Assembly (NCBI RefSeq): GCF_044377145.1
Contig: NZ_JBILJQ010000009.1
Span: 1-64,000, forward strand
Length of the DNA: 64,000 bases
DNA from: Aquimonas sp044377145
Lineage (GTDB): Bacteria > Pseudomonadota > Gammaproteobacteria > Xanthomonadales > Xanthomonadaceae
Reading direction: 5' to 3'
A program made the translations under genes and the position numbers. Positions 8,863-18,459 of this stretch are shown piece by piece. The notes under the pieces are model-generated. The model was not told the origin of the DNA. It searched no databases and saw nothing but the letters and a program-made list of their open reading frames with translations. Within the stretch, counting starts at the first letter, position 1. Every line of letters begins with the position of its first letter.

Positions 8863-9672
8863 ATGCTGAGTCATCTGGTCGCAATGCTGCGTTCGCTGTG
8901 GCGCTGCCGTGCGTTCATGCGAGCGACGGTGGAGCGTGAATTCCGCACGCGTTATGCGCGGTCGGCGCTTGGCCCGATCTGGCTGGTGCTGCCCTCGCTG
9001 GCTCAGATCATCATCTTTACGGTGGTGTTCTCCGCCCTGATGCGGCCGTCGCTGCCGGGCATGGAAGGCGACCGTTACGCCTACAGCGTTTACCTGTGCG
9101 CCGGCGTGATCTGCTGGGGCCTGTTCGCCGAGATCGTCAGCCGCATGAGCCTGGTGTTCATCGAGCATGCGGCCGTCATCCGCAAGACCAGTATTCCGCG
9201 CGCCAGCTTTCCGCTGATTTGCGCGGCCTCTGCGCTGCTCAACTTTGCGGTGCTGATGGCTTTGTTCCTGCTGTTCCTGCTGCTGGTCGGCAAGTTTCCG
9301 GGCGCAGAAATCCTGTATCTGATTCCGGTGCTGGCGGTCCAGGTGCTGCTGGCCAGCGCGCTGGGTGTGGTGGTCGGCGTGGTCAACGTTTTTCTGCGTG
9401 ATCTCGGCCACATGGTCACGGTGATCCTGCAGTTCGGCTTCTGGCTGACCCCTGTGGTGTATTCGATCAACGTGCTGCCCGAGCAGGTCGCAAGCCTGCT
9501 GCAGTTCAACCCGATGTGGCCGATTGTGAGCGCGTACCAGAGCATTTTCGTCTGGCAGCAGGCGCCCTCGTGGTTGGGCCTGGGCTATGCGCTGGTGCTC
9601 GCGCTGATACTGTCGGCACTGGCCGCGATGACTTTCCATCGCATGGGCGCCGACATGGTCGATGAGCTGTGA
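8863..9672 (+). CDS. wzm: O-antigen ABC exporter, permease subunit Wzm
   Basis: A 269-residue ABC-2 type permease with six hydrophobic spans. The N-terminal region REFRTRYARSALGPIWLVLPS is the amphipathic coupling segment typical of Wzm/TagG/KpsM-like polysaccharide exporters, and GFWLTPVVYS near residue 193 is also characteristic. With Wzt it exports finished undecaprenyl-linked polysaccharide to the periplasm. Start chosen at MLSHLVAML; upstream codons are open but not conserved-looking. The stop overlaps the GTG start of wzt as GTGA. First gene of the plus-strand O-antigen run. Confidence 0.92.
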   Translation: MLSHLVAMLRSLWRCRAFMRATVEREFRTRYARSALGPIWLVLPSLAQIIIFTVVFSALMRPSLPGMEGDRYAYSVYLCAGVICWGLFAEIVSRMSLVFIEHAAVIRKTSIPRASFPLICAASALLNFAVLMALFLLFLLLVGKFPGAEILYLIPVLAVQVLLASALGVVVGVVNVFLRDLGHMVTVILQFGFWLTPVVYSINVLPEQVASLLQFNPMWPIVSAYQSIFVWQQAPSWLGLGYALVLALILSALAAMTFHRMGADMVDEL

Positions 9673-10898
9673 GCGCGCCGCTGCTGGCCGTGCGCAATCT
9701 TGGCAAGGGCTTCAAGCGCTACCCCGGCGCGGCGGCGCGCCTGATCGAACTGCTGCTGCCATGGGGGCGCCCCCGGCACGAGCTGCGCTGGGTGTTGCGC
9801 GGGGTGTCGTTCGAAGTTCGCGCGGGCGAAACGGTTGGCATCCTCGGCTACAACGGCGCCGGCAAAAGCACCCTGCTGAAGATCATTGCAGGTGTATCGA
9901 AGCCCAGCACGGGCGAGGTGATCGTCAATGGGCCGGTGGCTGCGCTGCTTGAGCTGGGCATGGGCTTCCACCCCGACTTCACCGGCCGCGAGAACGTGCG
10001 CATGGCCGGCCACATTCTGGGCCTGGATGCGGCCGAGCTTGAGCGCCGGATGCAGGAGATCGAGGACTTCGCCGAGATCGGCGACTACATCGATCAGCCG
10101 GTGCGGACGTATTCCAGCGGCATGCAGGTGCGTCTGGCCTTCAGCGTGGCGACCTGCGTCAGGCCCTCGATCCTGATCGTCGACGAGGCCCTGTCAGTCG
10201 GCGATGCGTATTTCCAGCACAAGAGTTTTGCCCGTATCCGCGAGTTCCGCGATGCCGGCACCACCCTGCTGTTTGTGTCCCACAGCCCGGGCGCGATCAA
10301 GTCGCTGTGCGATCGCGCGATCCTGCTCGATGCCGGCGGCGTGGTGCGCGATGGCGAGCCCTCGCAGGTGCTGGACTACTACAACGCGATCATCGCCAAG
10401 CGCGAGGCCGAGGCTGAGATTCGCGAGGTCGAAGTCGGCAACGGACGCAAGGCGACGCGCTCGGGCGGCCTGCAGGCGCGGATTCTCGGCATCGAGTTGC
10501 TCAACCACCAGGGCGAGGCCGTGCGTGCTGTGCATTGTGCCGAATCCGCGACCTTGCGCATCCGTGTCCAGGCCGAACAAGCACTGGACAGCCTGACCGC
10601 TGGTATCCTGCTGCGCGATGCGTTGGGCAATGATGTTTTCGGAACCAATACATTTCATCATTCGGCAGAGCTTGGGCCCTTGGTGCCGGGCGATCAGCGA
10701 ACCGTTGATTTTCAGTTTCCCCAGCTTCATCTCGGGCAGGGCAGCTACAGCGTCTCGGCCGCACTTCATGAACGTGATGTGCACACTGCGGGCAATTACG
10801 ACTGGTGGGATCAGGCGATCGTCTTTCAGGTCATTCGTGATGACACGCCGTATTCAATTGGCGTGTGCAAACTTCCGGTGACCGTCACCGTTGTCTGA
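9669..10898 (+). CDS. wzt: O-antigen ABC exporter, ATPase subunit Wzt with C-terminal glycan-binding domain
   Basis: 409 residues starting with GTG overlapping the wzm stop. The nucleotide-binding domain (1-240) has Walker A GYNGAGKS (60-67), signature YSSGMQVRLAF and Walker B ILIVDEALSVGD, plus a His switch in FVSHSPGA. Residues about 270-405 form the extra Wzt C-terminal beta-sandwich that recognises the modified non-reducing end of the glycan in E. coli O9a-type systems. This domain suggests export depends on a terminal cap, matching the methyltransferase gene that follows. Energises transport through Wzm at the inner membrane. Confidence 0.93.
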   Translation: MSAPLLAVRNLGKGFKRYPGAAARLIELLLPWGRPRHELRWVLRGVSFEVRAGETVGILGYNGAGKSTLLKIIAGVSKPSTGEVIVNGPVAALLELGMGFHPDFTGRENVRMAGHILGLDAAELERRMQEIEDFAEIGDYIDQPVRTYSSGMQVRLAFSVATCVRPSILIVDEALSVGDAYFQHKSFARIREFRDAGTTLLFVSHSPGAIKSLCDRAILLDAGGVVRDGEPSQVLDYYNAIIAKREAEAEIREVEVGNGRKATRSGGLQARILGIELLNHQGEAVRAVHCAESATLRIRVQAEQALDSLTAGILLRDALGNDVFGTNTFHHSAELGPLVPGDQRTVDFQFPQLHLGQGSYSVSAALHERDVHTAGNYDWWDQAIVFQVIRDDTPYSIGVCKLPVTVTVV

Positions 10899-10927
10899 CC
10901 CCGTCGGACCATTGAGTGTCCTGATTT

Positions 10928-12670
10928 ATGCCCTCTTTCGATTCCGCTGTTGATGTTGAGTCCACCCTGCTGCGGGTGCGTGCCGAGCTGGAACGGCGCC
11001 GCGCTGCGGCGGTCTCCGCGAGGGCGTCGACCGCGGATGAGATTCCCTATCCTGGCGGGAGCGCCAGCTCCGCGGCTGCCGCGCTCGAGTGGCTGCAGCG
11101 GCGCGAGTTCAGGCTCGACGAGCTGTTGACGCCGCACGACTCGGAGTTCGTCGCTAGCGCCTATCGCGCGCTTCTGAAGCGTGCGCCCGACTACGAAGGC
11201 GCACGCAATTTCCTCGGTCAGCTTCGCAGCGGCCAGCTCAGCAAGGGCGAGGTGCTGGGGCGGATTCGTTTCTCTCCCGAAGGGCGCATGCACGGCGTGC
11301 GCGTGCGTGGGCTGCTGCCCGTCCTGGTGTTCCATTCGGCATCGCGTTGGCCGGTGGTCGGCTATCCGCTGCGGCTGTTCAGCTGGTTGCTGCGCTTGCC
11401 TGTTCTGGTGCGTCATTTCCAGGCGCTGGAGGCGCACAGCCATGGAATCGAGGCGCGCCTTGGCGAAGCCTTGGCATCGGCCGCCGCGCGAATGGATGCA
11501 CAGGCGGTGGAGTTGGACCGGCTGTCTGCGCAGCTTCTGGCGGCGCAGGCACTGGCGGCGGAACATTTGATCGAAGCCCAGCAACAGGCTGCAGCGGCGG
11601 CGGTCGGCTTGAACGCGCGTATCGACCGATTGCAGCGTGAGTCGGAGCAGCAGCTGGCGTCGCTACAGTCGGAGTCGGCCCTGCTCGCGCACGCCTTCAG
11701 TCAGATCGACCCCGCGCGCCGTGCGGCGCAGATCGAGTCTCGTCTTGCGGAGCTCGACGCGCGGCAGACGCAGCAGCTTGACGAGCTTCGAACCGCGCTG
11801 TCCACACTGCATGGTGAAGGGCTCGCGCTGAGCGAGTCGATGGTCAGCCTGCAGAGTGCGGCCAGCGCTCAGGAACGGCGGCTGCAGGAGCTGCAGGCCG
11901 GAAAGGAGCAGTCGCATGCCGCCCACGCCGTTATGCCCGACGCCGGTCGTGCGTCCGACACCGATGCCGCCGCGCTGGATGCCTTCTACGTCGAGTTCGA
12001 AAACCGTTTTCGCGGCAGTCGCGCGGAGATCCAGCAGCGTGCGCGCTACTACCTGCCGATGATCGCGGCGTGCCAGGCGGGCGGTGAAGACGCCCCGGTG
12101 CTCGACCTCGGCTGCGGCCGCGGCGAGTGGCTGCAGGTGCTGCGCGAGGCGGGCCACCCTGCCTATGGCATCGACAGCAATCAGGTGATGGTGGGGCACT
12201 GTCAGCAGCTCGGTCTGAAGGCACTGCAATCCGATGTGCTTGCCCACCTGCGCAGCCTGCCGGCGGAGTCCGTCCGCGCGATCAGCGCGATGCATCTGAT
12301 CGAGCATCTGGACTTCCGGACCCTGCTGGCGCTGCTGGATGAGTCCCTGCGAGTGCTCTGCCCCGGCGGTCTGCTGCTGCTGGAAACGCCCAACCCGGAG
12401 AACGTCCATGTCGGCAGCTGCAACTTCTACATGGACCCGACCCACCGCAATCCGCTGCCGCCGCTCCTGACCCAGTACCTGGCGGAGTCGCGTGGATTCA
12501 CGGGTGCCGAGATTCATCGGCTCTCTGCGGACCGCGGCGAGCAGCGAGCTTTGTCCCAGCTGGATGTCGATCAACCCGGCAGTGTGGTTTTGAACCAGGC
12601 GCTCGCGGATCTGCATGCGTTGACCGCTGCGGCGCCCGACTACGCCCTGATCGCGCGCAAGGCCGTCTGA
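10928..12670 (+). CDS. DUF4214 / coiled-coil / SAM methyltransferase protein, probable O-chain capping and length-control enzyme
   Basis: 580 residues in three parts. Residues about 60-125 match DUF4214 (AYRALLKRAPDYEGARNFL). A hydrophobic amphipathic stretch at 125-165 may touch the membrane, and Ala/Gln/Glu-rich heptads from about 165 to 330 form a long coiled coil. The C-terminal domain has SAM motif I DLGCGRGEW (393-401), the post-motif acidic GIDSNQ, and HLIEHL. Placed directly after wzt, it fits the role of WbdD, whose methylation caps the growing polymannose end and whose coiled coil sets chain length. Domain order differs from WbdD and no kinase domain is present. Function is inferred from architecture and position. 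Confidence 0.75.
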   Translation: MPSFDSAVDVESTLLRVRAELERRRAAAVSARASTADEIPYPGGSASSAAAALEWLQRREFRLDELLTPHDSEFVASAYRALLKRAPDYEGARNFLGQLRSGQLSKGEVLGRIRFSPEGRMHGVRVRGLLPVLVFHSASRWPVVGYPLRLFSWLLRLPVLVRHFQALEAHSHGIEARLGEALASAAARMDAQAVELDRLSAQLLAAQALAAEHLIEAQQQAAAAAVGLNARIDRLQRESEQQLASLQSESALLAHAFSQIDPARRAAQIESRLAELDARQTQQLDELRTALSTLHGEGLALSESMVSLQSAASAQERRLQELQAGKEQSHAAHAVMPDAGRASDTDAAALDAFYVEFENRFRGSRAEIQQRARYYLPMIAACQAGGEDAPVLDLGCGRGEWLQVLREAGHPAYGIDSNQVMVGHCQQLGLKALQSDVLAHLRSLPAESVRAISAMHLIEHLDFRTLLALLDESLRVLCPGGLLLLETPNPENVHVGSCNFYMDPTHRNPLPPLLTQYLAESRGFTGAEIHRLSADRGEQRALSQLDVDQPGSVVLNQALADLHALTAAAPDYALIARKAV

Positions 12671-12674
12671 GCGC

Positions 12675-13820
12675 ATGAAGCTGATCCTCAACGTGGACGC
12701 GATTGCGCAGCCGCTGACCGGCATCGGTCGCTATGCGCTGGAACTTGCGCGTGGGCTGTCGATCCGCAGCGAGATCGACGATCTGCGCTTCTACTCCGGC
12801 TATCGCTGGCTGCGGACACCCGATGCGGCGCTGCGTGCCAACGCGCCGCTGGCCGGCCTGCGCAAGCATGTCCCGGCCAAGTCGCTGGCCATGCGCACCT
12901 ACTTCTGGCTGCGCCAGCGCCGTTTCGATCGGTTGACTCGACGCGACTGTGCCGAGCATGTGCTGCACAGCCCGAACTACCTTCTGATGCGCCATGCGGG
13001 CCCCAGCGTCGCCACCTTTCACGATTTCTCCTGGCTGCATTTTCCGGAGCACCACCCGCGCGAGCGGATCGAACTGATGCACCGCGAGGTGCCGCGCACG
13101 GTCGAGCGGGCAAGCCTGCTGATCACCGACAGCCAGTTCGTGAAGGATGAGGCGGTCCAGCTTCTGGGAGTTTCGGTGCAGCGTGTGGAGGTTGTGCCTC
13201 TGGGCGTGGATCCCTGCTTCGCGCCGCGCGCGCGCGCCGACTGTGCTGTCGCGCTGGCACGGCATGGCTTGCGCCACGGCGAGTATCTGCTGGCAGTGTC
13301 GACGCTGGAACCGCGCAAGAACCTGCAGCGGCTGTTGAGCGCTTTTGCGGCCTTGCCGGCATCGCTGCGTCAGCGCTATCCGCTGGTGCTGGTGGGCGTG
13401 CGCGGCTGGCATACCGAGGGCATCGAGCGCGCCGCGGCGCCGCTGGAGGCGCGCGGCGAGGTCCGGCGGCTGGGCTATGTCGACGAGGCGGACCTGCCGG
13501 CAATCTACGCCGCGGCGCGCGCATTCGCGTTCGTGTCCCTGCACGAAGGCTTCGGACTGCCGCCGCTGGAGGCGATGGCGTCGGGTGTGCCGGTGTTGTC
13601 CTCGAATGCATCCTGTCTGCCCGAAGTGCTGGGTACGGCGGCGCTGCAGGTCGATCCCCTCGATGAGGAGGCGATTACAGGTGGATTGCAGCGCGTGCTG
13701 ATGGACGAGCCTTGGCGGGCCGAAGCCATCGCTGCTGGCTTGAGCCAGGCTTCGCGTTACACTTGGGCACAATGTGTTGAGCAAACCCTTGCCGTCTATC
13801 AGCGGGCCCTGCAGCTATGA
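12675..13820 (+). CDS. Glycosyltransferase family 4, probable rhamnosyl/mannosyltransferase
   Basis: 381 residues with GT4 features: N-terminal DAIAQPLTGIGRYALEL (acceptor side), central LAVSTLEPRKNL, and the E-x7-E donor motif in HEGFGLPPLEAMASG. The GIGRYA N-terminus is common in WbpZ/MtfB-type mannosyl and D-rhamnosyl transferases. It lies four bases after the methyltransferase and overlaps rmd by ATGA, so it is in the same transcript as the GDP-D-rhamnose genes. Use of GDP-D-rhamnose as donor is therefore a reasonable inference. Acts at the cytoplasmic face on a lipid-linked acceptor. Confidence 0.88.
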   Translation: MKLILNVDAIAQPLTGIGRYALELARGLSIRSEIDDLRFYSGYRWLRTPDAALRANAPLAGLRKHVPAKSLAMRTYFWLRQRRFDRLTRRDCAEHVLHSPNYLLMRHAGPSVATFHDFSWLHFPEHHPRERIELMHREVPRTVERASLLITDSQFVKDEAVQLLGVSVQRVEVVPLGVDPCFAPRARADCAVALARHGLRHGEYLLAVSTLEPRKNLQRLLSAFAALPASLRQRYPLVLVGVRGWHTEGIERAAAPLEARGEVRRLGYVDEADLPAIYAAARAFAFVSLHEGFGLPPLEAMASGVPVLSSNASCLPEVLGTAALQVDPLDEEAITGGLQRVLMDEPWRAEAIAAGLSQASRYTWAQCVEQTLAVYQRALQL

Positions 13821-14710
13821 AAACCTTGCTGATTACTGGCGCCAGCGGCTTTGTCGGTCGTTGGGCCATGCGCCTGTTTGCCGAACGGCCCGACTGGGGC
13901 TATCGGCCGATTGCACTCGGCGCGGTCGACCTGCGAGATGCCGAAGCCACGGCCGCCCGGGTGGCTGAAGTCGCGCCCGATGCGGTGCTGCACTTGGCCG
14001 CACAGAGTTTTGTGCCGCGCTCGTTTGAAGCGCCGACCGAAACCTTCGAGATCAATCTTTTCGGCACCCTGAACCTGCTCCAGGCCCTGCAGCGGGGGCG
14101 CTTCGCCGGGCGTCTGCTGTATGTGAGCTCGGGCGATGTGTACGGACGGGTTGCCGAAGACCGCCTGCCCGTGGATGAGGCGCAGCTGCCGGAGCCGCGA
14201 AGCCCGTATGCGGTGAGCAAGATCGCTGCTGAACAGTTGTGCCTGCAGTGGTGGCGCAGCGAAGGCCTGGATGCGCTGATTGCGCGCCCCTTCAATCATA
14301 TTGGCCCGGGCCAGGACGCCCGATTCGTGGTGCCGGCCTTGGCCGCGCAGGTGCGTGCCATCGCATTGGGTCAGCAGCCGCCGGTGATCACGGCCGGCGA
14401 CATCGACACCACCCGCGATTTTCTCGACGTGCGCGACGTTGTTTCAGCCTACGCGGCCCTGCTCGCGACGGGGCAGGCCGGAGTGACCTATGTCGTCGGC
14501 TCAGGTGTCGAGCGGCGCGTGCGGGATCTGCTGGGCCTGCTGTGCGACATCGCCGGCGTATCGGTCTCCGTACAGCAGGACACGGCGCGAATGCGCCCCG
14601 CCGAGCAGCGGCGGATGGCCGCAAATCCTGCGCTTCTGCGCAAACACTGTGGCTGGGATCCCGCATTCGGGATCAAGCAGACCCTGAACGATATCTACAG
14701 CTCTCTTTAG
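13817..14710 (+). CDS. rmd: GDP-4-keto-6-deoxy-D-mannose reductase (Rmd)
   Basis: A 297-residue extended short-chain dehydrogenase. Rossmann motif GASGFVG (8-14), Ser104/105 in YVSSGDVYG, and the YxxxK pair Tyr131/Lys135 are present. It is paired with gmd 11 bases downstream. Gmd makes GDP-4-keto-6-deoxymannose and Rmd reduces it to GDP-D-rhamnose, the donor of D-rhamnan A-band-like polymers. A GDP-fucose synthase would also use this substrate, but it needs an epimerase step and a different sequence; the HIGPGQ segment suits Rmd. Coupled to the upstream GT4 by ATGA. Confidence 0.88.
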   Translation: MKTLLITGASGFVGRWAMRLFAERPDWGYRPIALGAVDLRDAEATAARVAEVAPDAVLHLAAQSFVPRSFEAPTETFEINLFGTLNLLQALQRGRFAGRLLYVSSGDVYGRVAEDRLPVDEAQLPEPRSPYAVSKIAAEQLCLQWWRSEGLDALIARPFNHIGPGQDARFVVPALAAQVRAIALGQQPPVITAGDIDTTRDFLDVRDVVSAYAALLATGQAGVTYVVGSGVERRVRDLLGLLCDIAGVSVSVQQDTARMRPAEQRRMAANPALLRKHCGWDPAFGIKQTLNDIYSSL

Positions 14711-14721
14711 AAGGCCTTCCC

Positions 14722-15690
<969 letters not shown>

Positions 15691-15712
15691 ACGCGTCGCG
15701 ACCCTCGCCCGA

Positions 15713-18238
15713 ATGAAGATCGCCATTGATCTGCAGCCTTGCCAGACCGACTCGCGCGAGCGCGGAATCGGCCGCTATGCGCTTGGTTTGGTGGCTGCAA
15801 TGCAGGCGTTGCAGATGCCTGACCTTGAGCTGTCTTTGCTGCTGGATGCTGCCCGGCCCGAGCGGCTGAGGGATGCCCGTCGCGCGCTGCGCGCTCGCGG
15901 CGTGGATGCATCCAGCGCCGTGTATGCGTATCCCGCGCATCCGGCCTTCACCGATGCCGTTGGCAGCTTGAAGTCCTGCGCTGAACAGCTGAAGAGCCGT
16001 TTCGTTGCCGCGCTGGAGCCGGATGTTCTGCTGGTGACCAGCCTGTTCGAGGTGGGTGACGAGCATGCCTCGGGCTATGCGCTTGAACCGCTGCAGCCTT
16101 TGCCGACGGCGGTGATCGCCTACGATCTGATCCCGCTGCTGTTCCCCGAGCGTTATCTGCCCGAGGGTGAGTTCATCTCCGACTGGTATCGCCAGCGGCT
16201 GCAGATGTTCCGCCGCTTCGATCTGTTTCTGGCCATTTCCGAGTCAACGCGCCGCGACCTGATCGCGCACCTGCAGATCGAGCCTGAGCGGATCGTGGTG
16301 ATCGATGCCGGTGTCGACGACTGCTTCCAGGCTCGGTCTGCGGATGGCGCTGCCAACGCGATCCTCGCCGCGCTGGGTATCACCAAGCCGTTCGTGCTGA
16401 TGGTGGGCAATGCCGACTGGCGCAAGAACTGTATCGGCGCGCTGCGGATGTTCGCGGCACTGCCGGAACCGGTCCGCCGCGCCCATCAACTGGTGTTCAC
16501 CCGCGTCGGCCCGGATGTGCTGGCGGCTCTTGAAGGGCCGCTGCGCGCGCTCAAATCCTCGGTAGTGGTGCTGGGCGCGGTCGAGGAAAGCGTGTTGGCT
16601 GATCTCTACGCGTCATGCCAAGTCTTCCTGTTTCCCTCCCTGTACGAGGGCTTCGGGCTGCCGGTGCTGGAGGCGATGGTGGCGGGCGCACCGGTGCTGT
16701 GTGCCGCGCGCGGCGCGCTCCCGGAAGTCGTGCCGACGCCCGATGCGCTGTTCGATCCCGAGGCAATCGACGACGCCGCAGCCGTGTTGCTGCGAGCCTT
16801 GAACGACGACGAATTCCGGGCCACGCTGCGGGCCGGCGCGCGTGAGCACGCACTCAAGTTCAGCTGGGCGCGCAGTGCGGAGCGCGCGCTGTATGCGCTG
16901 CGCGCACTCGCCGCATCGCGAACTTCGCGTCCGCCGACGGGCACCTGGCAACCCAGCGTGGCCGAGGTCGAGCTGATGGCCGATGCCGCTGAGGCCTTGG
17001 GCGGGCAGGGCGAGGCAGCGCTTCGTCCAGGCCTGCAGGCGATCGCCCGCCGCGGCCGTCGACGCGTGCTGCTGGATATCTCCGAGGTGGTGCGCCTGGA
17101 TGCACGCAGCGGCATCCAGCGGGTGGTTCGCAACTACTGCACCGGCCTGGCTCAACTGGCGCAGTCGCGCCGCGATTTCGAGCTGGTGCCGTTCGCCTGG
17201 TGTGACGGCGAGTTGTGCACCGCATACAGCTATGTCCGCGAACAGTTGGGGCTTGAGATCGAAGGCGAAGACGCCGCACTGGGCGTGCTGGCCGGCGATC
17301 TCGTCTTCATGTTGGATTCGTCGTGGTGGTCGCCGGAGCGCTTCAACGAGCTGCACGACGAAGTGCGGGCGCAGGGCGGCGAGGTGGTGTGGATGGTCTA
17401 TGACCTGGTGCCGATCCGTACTCCACACGTATGCGACCCCGTCATGCCACCCGTGTTTCGAGCCTGGCTGCAGTCGGTGGCAGACAGTGCTGACGGTTGC
17501 ATCTGCATTTCGCACAGCACCGAGATCGAGCTGCAGCGCTTCTTCGGCGAGCACCTTTCCGCCGGCGAGCGACGCCCATGGACTCGCAACCTGCATCTCG
17601 GCAGTGATCTCGAATCGGGTGAGAGCAAGTCAGCGACCGATGAAGGGCTGGCGCTGCGTGAGCGGCTTTCAGCTTCAGGCTACTGCGTTGCCCTAAGTAC
17701 GGTGGAGCCGCGCAAGGACTACCCGACGATCCTCGATGCATTCGAGCGCCTTTGGGCAGCAGGCAGCGAACTCTCGCTGGTCATCATCGGCAAGCAGGGC
17801 TGGAACGTCGAAATCTTCTGCGAGCGCGTCCGCAAACATCCGCAGCTGGGCGCACGTCTGCATTGGCTCGACCGCGCGTGTGATGGAGACGTGCGGGCAT
17901 TCCTAACCGGAGCACGCTGCCTCGTTCAAGCCTCGGTTGCAGAAGGTTTCGGACTCGCGGTGGTTGAGGCCGGTAGTCTCGGAGTGCCGCTGCTCCTCAG
18001 CGACATACCCGTCTTTCGCGAAGTGGCCGGCGATGAAGCCTGTTACTTCCCGGTGGGTGACTCCCAGGTCTTGGCTAGTTTGCTCGACCGTGTGTCGAAC
18101 ACGGCTGCGTTGAGGCGCCCGGTGGGGATGACCAGCCTCACATGGGCGCAGTCGACGGTTCAACTGGCGGAGCGGCTTGTGGGAAGCCGGCCAGACACGG
18201 CAGACGGCTGCTGCAACGCATCCCTTTCCGCTGAGTAG
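15713..18238 (+). CDS. Tandem two-domain glycosyltransferase family 4 protein
   Basis: 841 residues holding two complete GT4 modules. Module one runs from MKIAIDLQPCQ to about residue 410 with EGFGLPVLEA at 312. A short linker follows, and module two spans about 445-841, starting RRVLLDISEVVRLD, with EPRKDY and EGFGLAVVEA at 744. Each has its own E-x7-E donor site, so both may be active. Such tandem enzymes (WbdA in polymannose, and the WbpX/WbpY activities in D-rhamnan) build repeat units with more than one linkage. Here it should polymerise D-rhamnose. The start at 15713 follows the gmd stop by 22 bases. Linkages cannot be read from sequence. Confidence 0.87.
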   Translation: MKIAIDLQPCQTDSRERGIGRYALGLVAAMQALQMPDLELSLLLDAARPERLRDARRALRARGVDASSAVYAYPAHPAFTDAVGSLKSCAEQLKSRFVAALEPDVLLVTSLFEVGDEHASGYALEPLQPLPTAVIAYDLIPLLFPERYLPEGEFISDWYRQRLQMFRRFDLFLAISESTRRDLIAHLQIEPERIVVIDAGVDDCFQARSADGAANAILAALGITKPFVLMVGNADWRKNCIGALRMFAALPEPVRRAHQLVFTRVGPDVLAALEGPLRALKSSVVVLGAVEESVLADLYASCQVFLFPSLYEGFGLPVLEAMVAGAPVLCAARGALPEVVPTPDALFDPEAIDDAAAVLLRALNDDEFRATLRAGAREHALKFSWARSAERALYALRALAASRTSRPPTGTWQPSVAEVELMADAAEALGGQGEAALRPGLQAIARRGRRRVLLDISEVVRLDARSGIQRVVRNYCTGLAQLAQSRRDFELVPFAWCDGELCTAYSYVREQLGLEIEGEDAALGVLAGDLVFMLDSSWWSPERFNELHDEVRAQGGEVVWMVYDLVPIRTPHVCDPVMPPVFRAWLQSVADSADGCICISHSTEIELQRFFGEHLSAGERRPWTRNLHLGSDLESGESKSATDEGLALRERLSASGYCVALSTVEPRKDYPTILDAFERLWAAGSELSLVIIGKQGWNVEIFCERVRKHPQLGARLHWLDRACDGDVRAFLTGARCLVQASVAEGFGLAVVEAGSLGVPLLLSDIPVFREVAGDEACYFPVGDSQVLASLLDRVSNTAALRRPVGMTSLTWAQSTVQLAERLVGSRPDTADGCCNASLSAE

Positions 18239-18459
18239 TCTGAGATGGATCGAAACTCGATAGACCAGACGGCGAACCTTCTAAGGAAAAGGTTCCGGGC
18301 AAAACGCGTGATTGATCTGGTCTCTGGTCGATGCGCGCGATCTACGCCGCACTTGAGATTGATGATTCGTCGCGGCGGTCGGTCGGCGAAGACCTTGATG
18401 GAGGAAGGAAGGGGCTTGATGCGTGGAGTTGAGTGCGAGAGCGATCTACAACAGCGTCA
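18239..18459 (+). other. A+T-richer leader region with nested inverted repeats
   Basis: About 220 bases with no supported gene, where base composition drops compared with the upstream run. An outer inverted repeat AGACCAGA (18262-18269) / TCTGGTCT (18316-18323) encloses an inner hairpin GAACCTT (18274-18280) / AAGGTTC (18289-18295). No T-tract follows, so it is not a standard terminator. It may be an RNA leader, an operator, or the junction of an acquired segment. Confidence 0.45.

Noticed and set aside
8797..9639. Upstream extension of the GT2 frame (start near 9639)
   Set aside because: It would run antisense through wzm and lacks homology; the GT2 domain begins at the ATG at 8796.
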